This document shows positions 40,366 to 55,107 of a stretch of DNA of 64,000 nt, one piece after another; the first letter of the stretch is position 1; every line of letters starts with the position of its first letter. Location of the stretch: assembly GCA_964057225.1 (NCBI GenBank), contig OZ059896.1, positions 1,736,001-1,800,000 on the forward strand, written 5' to 3'. The notes beneath the pieces were generated by a model. It was not told the DNA's origin. It made no database searches and was given only the letters and a program-made list of their open reading frames with translations. The DNA comes from Auanema rhodensis. Lineage: Eukaryota > Nematoda > Chromadorea > Rhabditida > Rhabditidae. The position numbers and the translations under genes are program-made.

Positions 40366-43300
40366 TTAAGCGTTTCTCAATGTAGTATAGTGCATTCGAT
40401 GCGGATTTTTAAGCTGCGTCGATCTGTACTATCAGATTTGCACTAGCTTGAAAATGCACCGAGATATCAACTGATATAAGTTCACACCTATATCCTCGAT
40501 TTTCACCCTGAAGAATTAATTTTTTCGTTGAATAACATTGTCTATCGTTTTTGCCTTGAAAAAAGGAATCTAAAAACATCTACTTTTTGCTAAATTATTT
40601 TGAAATTTTTCGAAAAAATTTTTGTCAAAATGTTTTTGGAAGCAATTTTGAGTGTACATGGAAACTCAACATACACTAATGCATCATTTTTCAAACGATC
40701 ATAACTAATTTTTGTATTTAGCTTTTCTCAATGTAGTATAGTGCATTCGATGCGGATTTTTAAGCTGCGTCGATCTGTGTTATCAGATTTGGGCTAGCTT
40801 AAAAATGCACCGAGATATCAACTGATATAAGTTTACACTTATATCCTCGATTTTCACCCTGAAGAAATAATTTTTTCGTTGAATAACATTGTCCATCGTT
40901 TTTGCCTTGGAAAAACGAATCTAAAAACAACTACTTTTTGCTAAATTATTCTCAAATTTTTCGAAAAAATTTTTGTCAAAATGTTTTTGGAAGCAATTTT
41001 GAGTGTACATGGAAACTCAACATACACTAATGCATCATTTTTCAAACGATCATAACTAATTTTTGTATTAAGCGTTTCTCAATGTAGTATAGTGCATTCG
41101 ATGCGGATTTTTAAGCTGCGTCGATCTGTACTATCAGATTTGCGCTAGCTTGAAAATGCACCGAGATATCAACTGATATAAGTTCACACCTATATCCTCG
41201 ATTTTCACCCTGAAGAATTAATTTTTTCGTTGAATAACATTGTCTATCGTTTTTGCCTTGAAAAAAGGAATCTAAAAACATCTACTTTTTGCTAAATTAT
41301 TTCGAAATTTTTCGAAAAAATTTTTGTCAAAATGTTTTTGGAAGCAATTTTGAGTGTACATGGAAACTCAACATACACTAATGCATCATTTTTCAAACGA
41401 TCATAACTAATTTTTGTATTTAGCTTTTCTCAATGTAGTATAGTGCATTCGATGCGGATTTTTAAGCTGCGTCGATCTGTGTTATCAGATTTGCGCTAGC
41501 TTAAAAATGCACCGAGATATCAACTGATATAAGTTCACACATATATCCTCGATTTTCACCCTGAAGAATTAATTTTTTCGTTGAATAACATTGTCCATCG
41601 TTTTTGCCTTGAAAAAAGGAATCTAAAAACAACTATTTTTTGCTAAATTATTCTCAAATTTTTCGAAAAAATTTTTGTCAAAATGTTTTTGGAAGCAATT
41701 TTGAGTGTACATGGAAACTCAACATACACTAATGCATCATTTTTCAAACGATCATAACTAATTTTTGTATTTAGCTTTTCTCAATGTAGTATAGTGCATT
41801 CGATGCGGATTTTTAAGCTGCGTCGATCTGTGTTATCAGATTTGCGCTAGCTTAAAAATGCACCGAGATATCAACTGATATAAGTTTACACTTATATCCT
41901 CGATTTTCACCCTGAAGAAATAATTTTTTCGTTGAATAACATTGTCCATCGTTTTTGCCTTGAAAAAAGGAATCTAAAAACATCTACTTTTTGCTAAATT
42001 ATTTTGAAATTTTTCGAAAAAATTTTTGTCAAAATGTTTTTGGAAGCAATTTTGAGTGTACATGGAAACTCAACATACACTAATGCATCATTTTTCAAAC
42101 GATCATAACTAATTTTTGTATTAAGCGTTTCTCAATGTAGTATAGTGCATTCGATGCGGATTTTTAAGCTGCGTCGATCTGTACTATCAGATTTGCGCTA
42201 GCTTGAAAATGCACCGAGATATCAACTGATATAAGTTCACACCTATATCCTCGATTTTCACCCTGAAGAATTAATTTTTTCGTTGAATAACATTGTCTAT
42301 CGTTTTTGCCTTGAAAAAAGGAATCTAAAAACATCTACTTTTTGCTAAATTATTTTGAAATTTTTCGAAAAAATTTTTGTCAAAATGTTTTTGGAAGCAA
42401 TTTTGAGTGTACATGGAAACTCAACATACACTAATGCATCATTTTTCAAACGATCATAACTAATTTTTGTATTTAGCTTTTCTCAATGTAGTATAGTGCA
42501 TTCGATGCGGATTTTTAAGCTGCGTCGATCTGTGTTATCAGATTTGCGCTAGCTTAAAAATGCACCGAGATATCAACTGATATAAGTTCACACTTATATT
42601 CTCGATTTTCACCCTGAAGAAATAATTTTTTCGTTGAATAACATTGTCCATCGTTTTTGCCTTGAAAAAAGAAATCTAAAAACATCTACTTTTTGCTAAA
42701 TTATTTTGAAATTTTTCGAAAAAATTTTTGTCAAAATGTTTTTGGAAGCAATTTTGAGTGTACATGGAAACTCAACATACACTAATGCATCATTTTTCAA
42801 ACGATCATAACTAATTTTTGTATTAAGCGTTTCTCAATGTAGTATAGTGCATTCGATGCGGATTTTTAAGCTGCGTCGATCTGTACTATCAGATTTGCGC
42901 TAGCTTGAAAATGCACCGAGATATCAACTGATATAAGTTCACACCTATATCCTCGATTTTCACCCTGAAGAATTAATTTTTTCGTTGAATAACATTGTCT
43001 ATCGTTTTTGCCTTGAAAAAAGGAATCTAAAAACATCTACTTTTTGCTAAATTATTTTGAAATTTTTTGAAAAAAATTTTGTCAAAATGTTTTTGGAAGC
43101 AATTTTGAGTGTACATGGAAACTCAACATACACTAATGCATCATTTTTCAAACGATCATAACTAATTTTTGTATTTAGCTTTTCTCAATGTTATATAGTG
43201 CATTCGATGCGGATTTTTAAGCTGCGTCGATCTGTGTTATCAGATTTGCGCTAGCTTAAAAATGCACCGAGATATCAACTGATATAAGTTCACACATATA

Positions 43301-43875
43301 TCCTCGATTTTCACCCTGAAGAATTAATTTTTTCGTTGAATAACATTGTCCATCGTTTTTGCCTTGAAAAAAGGAATCTAAAAACAACTACTTTTTGCTA
43401 AATTATTCTCAAATTTTTCGAAAAAATTTTTGTCAAAATGTTTTTGGAAGCAATTTTGAGTGTACATGGAAACTCAACATACACTAATGCATCATTTTTC
43501 AAACGATCATAACTAATTTTTGTATTTAGCTTTTCTCAATGTTATATAGTGCATTCGATGCGGATGTTTAAACTGCGTCGATCTGTGTTATCAGATTTGC
43601 GCTAGCTTAAAAATGCACCGAGATATCAACTGATATAAGTTCACACATATATCCTCGATTTTCACCCTGAAGAATTGATTTTTTCGTTGAATAACATTGT
43701 CCATCGTTTTTGCCTTGAAAAAAGAAATCTAAAAACATCTACTTTTTGCTAAATTATTTTGAAATTTTTCGAAAAAATTTTTGTCAAAATGTTTTTGGAA
43801 GCAATTTTGAGTGTACATGGAAACTCAACATACACTAATGCATCATTTTTCAAACGATCATAACTAATTTTTGTA

Positions 43876-44577
43876 TTAAGCGTTTCTCAATGTAGTATAG
43901 TGCATTCGATGCGGATTTTTAAGCTGCGTCGATCTGTACTATCAGATTTGCGCTAGCTTGAAAATGCACCGAGATATCAACTGATATAAGTTCACACCTA
44001 TATCCTCGATTTTCACCCTGAAGAATTAATTTTTTCGTTGAATAACATTGTCTATCGTTTTTGCCTTGAAAAAAGGAATCTAAAAACATCTACTTTTTGC
44101 TAAATTATTTTGAAATTTTTCGAAAAAATTTTTGTCAAAATGTTTTTGGAAGCAATTTTGAGTGTACATGGAAACTCAACATACACTAATGCATCATTTT
44201 TCAAACGATCATAACTAATTTTTGTATTAAGCGTTTCTCAATGTAGTATAGTGCATTCGATGCGGATTTTTAAGCTGCGTCGATCTGTACTATCAGATTT
44301 GCGCTAGCTTGAAAATGCACCGAGATATCAACTGATATAAGTTCACACCTATATCCTCGATTTTCACCCTGAAGAATTAATTTTTTCGTTGAATAACATT
44401 GTCTATCGTTTTTGCCTTGAAAAAAGGAATCTAAAAACATCTACTTTTTGCTAAATTATTTTGAAATTTTTCGAAAAAATTTTTGTCAAAATGTTTTTGG
44501 AAGCAATTTTGAGTGTACATGGAAACTCAACATACACTAATGCATCATTTTTCAAACGATCATAACTAATTTTTGTA
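43876..44577. repeat. Tandem duplication of a single F monomer
   Basis: Two adjacent F units (43876 and 44227) agree at every diagnostic position, giving F-F where the surrounding pattern has a single F. This is a second example of a one-monomer exchange. Confidence 0.75.
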
Positions 44578-45981
44578 TTTAGCTTTTCTCAATGTTATAT
44601 AGTGCATTCGATGCGGATTTTTAAGCTGCGTCGATCTGTGTTATCAGATTTGCGCTAGCTTAAAAATGCACCGAGATATCAACTGATATAAGTTCACACA
44701 TATATCCTCGATTTTCACCCTGAAGAATTAATTTTTTCGTTGAATAACATTGCCCATCGTTTTTGCCTTGAAAAAAGGAATCTAAAAACAACTACTTTTT
44801 GCTAAATTATTCTCAAATTTTTCGAAAAAATTTTTGTCAAAATGTTTTTGGAAGCAATTTTGAGTGTACATGGAAACTCAACATACACTAATGCATCATT
44901 TTTCAAACGATCATAACTAATTTTTGTATTTAGCTTTTCTCAATGTAGTATAGTGCATTCGATGCGGATTTTTAAGCTGCGTCGATCTGTGTTATCAGAT
45001 TTGCGCTAGCTTAAAAATGCACCGAGATATCAACTGATATAAGTTCACACTTATATCCTCGATTTTCACCCTGAAGAATTAATTTTTTCGTTGAATAACA
45101 TTGTCCATCGTTTTTGCCTTGAAAAAAGAAATCTAAAAACATCTATTTTTTGCTAAATTATTTTGAAATTTTTCGAAAAAATTTTTGTCAAAATGTTTTT
45201 GGAAGCAATTTTGAGTGTACATGGAAACTCAACATACACTAATGCATCATTTTTCAAACGATCATAACTAATTTTTGTATTCAGCTTTTTTCAATGTAGT
45301 ATAGTGCATTCGATGCGGATTTTTATGCTGCGTCGATCTGTGTTATCAGATTTGCGCTAGCTTAAAAATGCACCGAGATATCAACTGATATAAGTTTACA
45401 CTTATATCCTCGATTTTCACCCTGAAGAAATAATTTTTTCGTTGAATAACATTGTCCATCGTTTTTGCCTTAAAAAAAGGAATCTAAAAACATCTACTTT
45501 TTGCTAAATTATTCTCAAATTTTTCGAAAAAATTTTTGTCAAAATGTTTTTGGAAGCAATTTTGAGTGTACATGGAAACTCAACATACACTAATGCATCA
45601 TTTTTCAAACGATCATAACTAATTTTTGTATTTAGCTTTTCTCAATGTAGTATAGTGCATTCGATGCGGATTTTTAAGCTGCGTCGATCTGTGTTATCAG
45701 ATTTGCGCTAGCTTAAAAATGCACCGAGATATCAACTGATATAAGTTCACACTTATATTCTCGATTTTCACCCTGAAGAAATAATTTTTTCGTTGAATAA
45801 CATTGTCCATCGTTTTTGCCTTGAAAAAAGGAATCTAAAAACATCTACTTTTTGCTAAATTATTTTGAAATTTTTCGAAAAAATTTTTGTCAAAATGTTT
45901 TTGGAAGCAATTTTGAGTGTACATGGAAACTCAACATACACTAATGCATCATTTTTCAAACGATCATAACTAATTTTTGTA

Positions 45982-47034
45982 TTAAGCGTTTCTCAATGTA
46001 GTATAGTGCATTCGATGCGGATTTTTAAGCTGCGTCGATCTGTACTATCAGATTTGCGCTAGCTTGAAAATGCACCGAGATATCAACTGATATAAGTTCA
46101 CACCTATATCCTCGATTTTCACCCTGAAGAATTAATTTTTTCGTTGAATAACATTGTCTATCGTTTTTGCCTTGAAAAAAGGAATCTAAAAACATCTACT
46201 TTTTGCTAAATTATTTTGAAATTTTTCGAAAAAATTTTTGTCAAAATGTTTTTGGAAGCAATTTTGAGTGTACATGGAAACTCAACATACACTAATGCAT
46301 CATTTTTCAAACGATCATAACTAATTTTTGTATTTAGCTTTTCTCAATGTTATATAGTGCATTCGATGCGGATTTTTAAGCTGCGTCGATCTGTGTTATC
46401 AGATTTGCGCTAGCTTAAAAATGCACCGAGATATCAACTGATATAAGTTCACACATATATCCTCGATTTTCACCCTGAAGAATTAATTTTTTCGTTGAAT
46501 AACATTGTCCATCGTTTTTGCCTTGAAAAAAGGAATCTAAAAACAACTACTTTTTGCTAAATTATTCTCAAATTTTTCGAAAAAATTTTTGTCAAAATGT
46601 TTTTGGAAGCAATTTTGAGTGTACATGGAAACTCAACATACACTAATGCATCATTTTTCAAACGATCATAACTAATTTTTGTATTTAGCTTTTCTCAATG
46701 TAGTATAGTGCATTCGATGCGGATTTGTAAGCTGCGTCGATCTGTGTTATCAGATTTGCGCTAGCTTAAAAATGCACCGAGATATCAACTGATATAAGTT
46801 CACACTTATATCCTCGATTTTCACCCTGAAGAATTAATTTTTTCGTTGAATAACATTGTCCATCGTTTTTGCCTTGAAAAAAGAAATCTAAAAACATCTA
46901 CTTTTTGCTAAATTATTTTGAAATTTTTCGAAAAAATTTTTGTCAAAATGTTTTTGGAAGCAATTTTGAGTGTACATGGAAACTCAACATACACTAATGC
47001 ATCATTTTTCAAACGATCATAACTAATTTTTGTA
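45982..47034. repeat. Three-monomer block F-G'-A(gatttgtaag), copy 1
   Basis: Tagged by the rare T43G-type change giving ggatttgtaagc near 46726, in a unit that also has G201A. The same series is found 3861 bp (11 monomers) downstream at 49843. Confidence 0.75.
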
Positions 47035-48087
47035 TTCAGCTTTTTTCAATGTAGTATAGTGCATTCGATGCGGATTTTTATGCTGCGTCGATCTGTGTTA
47101 TCAGATTTGCGCTAGCTTAAAAATGCACCGAGATATCAACTGATATAAGTTTACACTTATATCCTCGATTTTCACCCTGAAGAAATAATTTTTTCGTTGA
47201 ATAACATTGTCCATCGTTTTTGCCTTGAAAAAAGGAATCTAAAAACATCTACTTTTTGCTAAATTATTTTGAAATTTTTCGAAAAAATTTTTGTCAAAAT
47301 GTTTTTGGAAGCAATTTTGAGTGTACATGGAAACTCAACATACACTAATGCATCATTTTTCAAACGATCATAACTAATTTTTGTATTAAGCGTTTCTCAA
47401 TGTAGTATAGTGCATTCGATGCGGATTTTTAAGCTGCGTCGATCTGTACTATCAGATTTGCGCTAGCTTGAAAATGCACCGAGATATCAACTGATATAAG
47501 TTCACACCTATATCCTCGATTTTCACCCTGAAGAATTAATTTTTTCGTTGAATAACATTGTCTATCGTTTTTGCCTTGAAAAAAGGAATCTAAAAACATC
47601 TACTTTTTGCTAAATTATTTTGAAATTTTTCGAAAAAATTTTTGTCAAAATGTTTTTGGAAGCAATTTTGAGTGTACATGGAAACTCAACATACACTAAT
47701 GCATCATTTTTCAAACGATCATAACTAATTTTTGTATTTAGCTTTTCTCAATGTTATATAGTGCATTCGATGCGGATTTTTAAGCTGCGTCGATCTGTGT
47801 TATCAGATTTGCGCTAGCTTAAAAATGCACCGAGATATCAACTGATATAAGTTCACACTTATATCCTCGATTTTCACCCTGAAGAATTAATTTTTTCGTT
47901 GAATAACATTGTCCATCGTTTTTGCCTTGAAAAAAGAAATCTAAAAACATCTACTTTTTGCTAAATTATTTTGAAATTTTTCGAAAAAATTTTTGTCAAA
48001 ATGTTTTTGGAAGCAATTTTGAGTGTACATGGAAACTCAACATACACTAATGCATCATTTTTCAAACGATCATAACTAATTTTTGTA

Positions 48088-49491
48088 TTCAGCTTTTTTC
48101 AATGTAGTATAGTGCATTCGATGCGGATTTTTATGCTGCGTCGATCTGTGTTATCAGATTTGCGCTAGCTTAAAAATGCACCGAGATATCAACTGATATA
48201 AGTTTACACTTATATCCTCGATTTTCACCCTGAAGAAATAATTTTTTCGTTGAATAACATTGTCCATCGTTTTTGCCTTGAAAAAAGGAATCTAAAAACA
48301 TCTACTTTTTGCTAAATTATTTTGAAATTTTTCGAAAAAATTTTTGTCAAAATGTTTTTGGAAGCAATTTTGAGTGTACATGGAAACTCAACATACACTA
48401 ATGCATCATTTTTCAAACGATCATAACTAATTTTTGTATTAAGCGTTTCTCAATGTAGTATAGTGCATTCGATGCGGATTTTTAAGCTGCGTCGATCTGT
48501 ACTATCAGATTTGCGCTAGCTTGAAAATGCACCGAGATATCAACTGATATAAGTTCACACCTATATCCTCGATTTTCACCCTGAAGAATTAATTTTTTCG
48601 TTGAATAACATTGTCTATCGTTTTTGCCTTGAAAAAAGGAATCTAAAAACATCTACTTTTTGCTAAATTATTCTCAAATTTTTCGAAAAAATTTTTGTCA
48701 AAATGTTTTTGGAAGCAATTTTGAGTGTACATGGAAACTCAACATACACTAATGCATCATTTTTCAAACGATCATAACTAATTTTTGTATTAAGCTTTTC
48801 TCAATGAAGTTTAGTGCATTCGATGCGGATTTTTAAGCTGCGTAGATCTGTGTTATCAGATTTGCGCTAGCTTGAAAATGCACCGAGATATCAACTGATA
48901 TAAGTTCACACTTATATCCTCGATTTTCACCCTGAAGAATTAATTTTTTCGTTGAATAACATTGTCTATCGTTTTTGCCTTGAAAAAAGGAATCTAAAAA
49001 CATCTACTTTTTGCTAAATTATTTTCAAATTTTTCGAAAAAATTTTTGTCAAAATGTTTTTGGAAGCAATTTTGAGTGTACATGGAAACTCAACATACAC
49101 TAATGCATCATTTTTCAAACGATCATAACTAATTTTTGTACTTAGCTTTTCTCAATGTAATATAGTGCATTCGATGCGGATTTTTAAGCTGCGTCGATCT
49201 GTGTTATCAGATTTGCGCTAGCTTAAAAATGCACCGAGATATCAACTGATATAAGTTCACACTTATATCCTCGATTTTCACCCTGAAGAATTAATTTTTT
49301 CGTTGAATAACATTGTCCATCGTTTTTGCCTTGAAAAAAGGAATCTAAAAACATCTACTTTTTGCTAAATTATTTTGAAATTTTTCGAAAACATTTTTGT
49401 CAAAATGTTTTTGGAAGCAATTTTGAGTGTACATGGAAACTCAACATACACTAATGCATCATTTTTCAAACGATCATAACTAATTTTTGTA
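48088..49491. repeat. Four-monomer block B-F-L-M, copy 1
   Basis: L (48790) has an unusual start (ttaagcttttc), aatgaagtttag, C55A and G237C. M (49141) has T1C, G20A and A252C. This rare pair recurs 7020 bp (20 monomers) later. Confidence 0.8.
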
Positions 49492-49842
49492 TTTAGCTTT
49501 TCTCAATGTAATATAGTGCATTCGATGCGGATTTTTAAGCTGCGTCGATCTGTGTTATCAGATTTGCGCTAGCTTAAAAATGCACCGAGATATCAACTGA
49601 TATAAGTTCACACTTATATCCTCGATTTTCACCCTGAAGAATTAATTTTTTCGTTGAATAACATTGTCCATCGTTTTTGCCTTGAAAAAAGGAATCTAAA
49701 AACATCTACTTTTTGCTAAATTATTTTGAAATTTTTCGAAAACATTTTTGTCAAAATGTTTTTGGAAGCAATTTTGAGTGTACATGGAAACTCAACATAC
49801 ACTAATGCATCATTTTTCAAACGATCATAACTAATTTTTGTA

Positions 49843-50895
49843 TTAAGCGTTTCTCAATGTAGTATAGTGCATTCGATGCGGATTTTTAAGCTGCGTCGAT
49901 CTGTACTATCAGATTTGCGCTAGCTTGAAAATGCACCGAGATATCAACTGATATAAGTTCACACCTATATCCTCGATTTTCACCCTGAAGAATTAATTTT
50001 TTCGTTGAATAACATTGTCTATCGTTTTTGCCTTGAAAAAAGGAATCTAAAAACATCTACTTTTTGCTAAATTATTTTGAAATTTTTCGAAAAAATTTTT
50101 GTCAAAATGTTTTTGGAAGCAATTTTGAGTGTACATGGAAACTCAACATACACTAATGCATCATTTTTCAAACGATCATAACTAATTTTTGTATTTAGCT
50201 TTTCTCAATGTTATATAGTGCATTCGATGCGGATTTTTAAGCTGCGTCGATCTGTGTTATCAGATTTGCGCTAGCTTAAAAATGCACCGAGATATCAACT
50301 GATATAAGTTCACACATATATCCTCGATTTTCACCCTGAAGAATTAATTTTTTCGTTGAATAACATTGTCCATCGTTTTTGCCTTGAAAAAAGGAATCTA
50401 AAAACAACTACTTTTTGCTAAATTATTCTCAAATTTTTCGAAAAAATTTTTGTCAAAATGTTTTTGGAAGCAATTTTGAGTGTACATGGAAACTCAACAT
50501 ACACTAATGCATCATTTTTCAAACGATTATAACTAATTTTTGTATTTAGCTTTTCTCAATGTAGTATAGTGCATTCGATGCGGATTTGTAAGCTGCGTCG
50601 ATCTGTGTTATCAGATTTGCGCTAGCTTAAAAATGCACCGAGATATCAACTGATATAAGTTCACACTTATATCCTCGATTTTCACCCTGAAGAATTAATT
50701 TTTTCGTTGAATAACATTGTCCATCGTTTTTGCCTTGAAAAAAGAAATCTAAAAACATCTACTTTTTGCTAAATTATTTTGAAATTTTTCGAAAAAATTT
50801 TTGTCAAAATGTTTTTGGAAGCAATTTTGAGTGTACATGGAAACTCAACATACACTAATGCATCATTTTTCAAACGATCATAACTAATTTTTGTA
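49843..50895. repeat. Three-monomer block F-G'-A(gatttgtaag), copy 2
   Basis: Partner of 45982-47034, with the same ggatttgtaagc tag near 50587. It differs by a private cgattat for cgatcat near 50527. The following B unit (50896) carries tttcatattt in place of tttgaaattt, so identity ends there. Confidence 0.75.
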
Positions 50896-53800
50896 TTCAG
50901 CTTTTTTCAATGTAGTATAGTGCATTCGATGCGGATTTTTATGCTGCGTCGATCTGTGTTATCAGATTTGCGCTAGCTTAAAAATGCACCGAGATATCAA
51001 CTGATATAAGTTTACACTTATATCCTCGATTTTCACCCTGAAGAAATAATTTTTTCGTTGAATAACATTGTCCATCGTTTTTGCCTTGAAAAAAGGAATC
51101 TAAAAACATCTACTTTTTGCTAAATTATTTTCATATTTTTCGAAAAAATTTTTGTCAAAATGTTTTTGGAAGCAATTTTGAGTGTACATGGAAACTCAAC
51201 ATACACTAATGCATCATTTTTCAAACGATCATAACTAATTTTTGTATTCAGCTTTTTTCAATGTAGTATAGTGCATTCGATGCGGATTTTTATGCTGCGT
51301 CGATCTGTGTTATCAGATTTGCGCTAGCTTAAAAATGCACCGAGATATCAACTGATATAAGTTTACACTTATATCCTCGATTTTCACCCTGAAGAAATAA
51401 TTTTTTCGTTGAATAACATTGTCCATCGTTTTTGCCTTGAAAAAAGGAATCTAAAAACATCTACTTTTTGCTAAATTATTTTGAAATTTTTCGAAAAAAT
51501 TTTTGTCAAAATGTTTTTGGAAGCAATTTTGAGTGTACATGGAAACTCAACATACACTAATGCATCATTTTTCAAACGATCATAACTAATTTTTGTATTA
51601 AGCGTTTCTCAATGTAGTATAGTGCATTCGATGCGGATTTTTAAGCTGCGTCGATCTGTACTATCAGATTTGCGCTAGCTTGAAAATGCACCGAGATATC
51701 AACTGATATAAGTTCACACCTATATCCTCGATTTTCACCCTGAAGAATTAATTTTTTCGTTGAATAACATTGTCTATCGTTTTTGCCTTGAAAAAAGGAA
51801 TCTAAAAACATCTACTTTTTGCTAAATTATTTTGAAATTTTTCGAAAAAATTTTTGTCAAAATGTTTTTGGAAGCAATTTTGAGTGTACATGGAAACTCA
51901 ACATACACTAATGCATCATTTTTCAAACGATCATAACTAATTTTTGTATTTAGCTTTTCTCAATGTTATATAGTGCATTCGATGCGGATTTTTAAGCTGC
52001 GTCGATCTGTGTTATCAGATTTGCGCTAGCTTAAAAATGCACCGAGATATCAACTGATATAAGTTCACACTTATATCCTCGATTTTCACCCTGAAGAATT
52101 AATTTTTTCGTTGAATAACATTGTCCATCGTTTTTGCCTTGAAAAAAGAAATCTAAAAACATCTACTTTTTGCTAAATTATTTTGAAATTTTTCGAAAAA
52201 ATTTTTGTCAAAATGTTTTTGGAAGCAATTTTGAGTGTACATGGAAACTCAACATACACTAATGCATCATTTTTCAAACGATCATAACTAATTTTTGTAT
52301 TCAGCTTTTTTCAATGTAGTATAGTGCATTCGATGCGGATTTTTATGCTGCGTCGATCTGTGTTATCAGATTTGCGCTAGCTTAAAAATGCACCGAGATA
52401 TCAACTGATATAAGTTTACACTTATATCCTCGATTTTCACCCTGAAGAAATAATTTTTTCGTTGAATAACATTGTCCATCGTTTTTGCCTTGAAAAAAGA
52501 AATCTAAAAACATCTACTTTTTGCTAAATTATTTTGAAATTTTTCGAAAAAATTTTTGTCAAAATGTTTTTGGAAGCAATTTTGAGTGTACATGGAAACT
52601 CAACATACACTAATGCATCATTTTTCAAACGATCATAACTAATTTTTGTATTCAGCTTTTTTCAATGTAGTATAGTGCATTCGATGCGGATTTTTATGCT
52701 GCGTCGATCTGTGTTATCAGATTTGCGCTAGCTTAAAAATGCACCGAGATATCAACTGATATAAGTTTACACTTATATCCTCGATTTTCACCCTGAAGAA
52801 ATAATTTTTTCGTTGAATAACATTGTCCATCGTTTTTGCCTTGAAAAAAGGAATCTAAAAACATCTACTTTTTGCTAAATTATTTTGAAATTTTTCGAAA
52901 AAATTTTTGTCAAAATGTTTTTGGAAGCAATTTTGAGTGTACATGGAAACTCAACATACACTAATGCATCATTTTTCAAACGATCATAACTAATTTTTGT
53001 ATTAAGCGTTTCTCAATGTAGTATAGTGCATTCGATGCGGATTTTTAAGCTGCGTCGATCTGTACTATCAGATTTGCGCTAGCTTGAAAATGCACCGAGA
53101 TATCAACTGATATAAGTTCACACCTATATCCTCGATTTTCACCCTGAAGAATTAATTTTTTCGTTGAATAACATTGTCTATCGTTTTTGCCTTGAAAAAA
53201 GGAATCTAAAAACATCTACTTTTTGCTAAATTATTTTGAAATTTTTCGAAAAAATTTTTGTCAAAATGTTTTTGGAAGCAATTTTGAGTGTACATGGAAA
53301 CTCAACATACACTAATGCATCATTTTTCAAACGATCATAACTAATTTTTGTATTTAGCTTTTCTCAATGTTATATAGTGCATTCGATGCGGATTTTTAAG
53401 CTGCGTCGATCTGTGTTATCAGATTTGCGCTAGCTTAAAAATGCACCGAGATATCAACTGATATAAGTTCACACTTATATCCTCGATTTTCACCCTGAAG
53501 AATTAATTTTTTCGTTGAATAACATTGTCCATCGTTTTTGCCTTGAAAAAAGAAATCTAAAAACATCTACTTTTTGCTAAATTATTTTGAAATTTTTCGA
53601 AAAAATTTTTGTCAAAATGTTTTTGGAAGCAATTTTGAGTGTACATGGAAACTCAACATACACTAATGCATCATTTTTCAAACGATCATAACTAATTTTT
53701 GTATTTAGCTTTTCTCAATGTAATATAGTGCATTCGATGCGGATTTTTAAGCTGCGTCGATCTGTGTTATCAGATTTGCGCTAGCTTAAAAATGCACCGA

Positions 53801-54054
53801 GATATCAACTGATATAAGTTCACACTTATATCCTCGATTTTCACCCTGAAGAATTAATTTTTTCGTTGAATAACATTGTCCATCGTTTTTGCCTTGAAAA
53901 AAGGAATCTAAAAACATCTACTTTTTGCTAAATTATTTTGAAATTTTTCGAAAACATTTTTGTCAAAATGTTTTTGGAAGCAATTTTGAGTGTACATGGA
54001 AACTCAACATACACTAATGCATCATTTTTCAAACGATCATAACTAATTTTTGTA

Positions 54055-54405
54055 TTTAGCTTTTCTCAATGTAATATAATGCATTCGATGCGGATTTTTA
54101 AGCTGCGTCGATCTGTGTTATCAGATTTGCGCTAGCTTAAAAATGCACCGAGATATCAACTGATATAAGTTCACACTTATATCCTCAATTTTCACCCTGA
54201 AGAATTAATTTTTTCGTTGAATAACATTGTCCATCGTTTTTGCCTTGAAAAAAGGAATCTAAAAACATCTACTTTTTGCTAAATTATTTTGAAATTTTTC
54301 GAAAAAATTTTTGTCAAAATGTTTTTGGAAGCAATGTTGAGTGTACATGGAAACTCAACATACACTAATGCATCATTTTTCAAACGATCATAACTAATTT
54401 TTGTA
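54055..54405. repeat. Monomer with T282G and cctcaattt, copy 1
   Basis: A G20A unit with private aatataatgc and cctcaattt, plus T282G at 54336. The same combination recurs at 56863-57213, eight monomers (2808 bp) away. It is the first unit in the window in which dyad 3 becomes a perfect 9-bp stem. Confidence 0.8.
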
Positions 54406-55107
54406 TTAAGCGTTTCTCAATGTAGTATAGTGCATTCGATGCGGATTTTTAAGCTGCGTAGATCTGTGTTATCAGATTTGCGCTAGCTTGAAAATGCACC
54501 GAGATATCAACTGATATAAGTTCACACTTATATCCTCGATTTTCACCCTGAAGAATTAATTTTTTCGTTGAATAACATTGTCTATCGTTTTTGCCTTGAA
54601 AAAAGGAATCTAAAAACATCTACTTTTTGCTAAATTATTTTGAAATTTTTCGAAAACATTTTTGTCAAAATGTTTTTGGAAGCAATTTTGAGTGTACATG
54701 GAAACTCAACATACACTAATGCATCATTTTTCAAACGATCATAACTAATTTTTGTATTTAGCTTTTCTCAATGTAATATAATGCATTCGATGCGGATTTT
54801 TAAGCTGCGTCGATCTGTGTTATCAGATTTGCGCTAGCTTAAAAATGCACCGAGATATCAACTGATATAAGTTCACACTTATATCCTCGATTTTCACCCT
54901 GAAGAATTAATTTTTTCGTTGAATAACATTGTCCATCGTTTTTGCCTTAAAAAAAGAAATCTAAAAACATCTACTTTTTGCTAAATTATTTTGAAATTTT
55001 TCGAAAAAATTTTTGTCAAAATGTTTTTGGAAGCAATTTTGAGTGTACATGGAAACTCAACATACACTAATGCATCATTTTTCAAACGATCATAACTAAT
55101 TTTTGTA

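Larger units (their letters stand above)
37207..48789. repeat. Zone 6: F-centred trimers to pentamers
   Basis: Thirty-three monomers are anchored by F units at 38260, 39313, 40366, 41068, 42121, 42823, 43876, 44227, 45982, 47386 and 48439. A clean trimer F, G (with C129T and T214A), H (with G201A) is repeated at 38260-39312 and 39313-40365. Later units are F G' A B H (44227-45981), F G' A B (45982-47385) and F G B (47386-48438). The unit at 40717 is the odd one, with tgggctagc for tgcgctagc and an altered A-tract (ttggaaaaacg). Confidence 0.8.
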
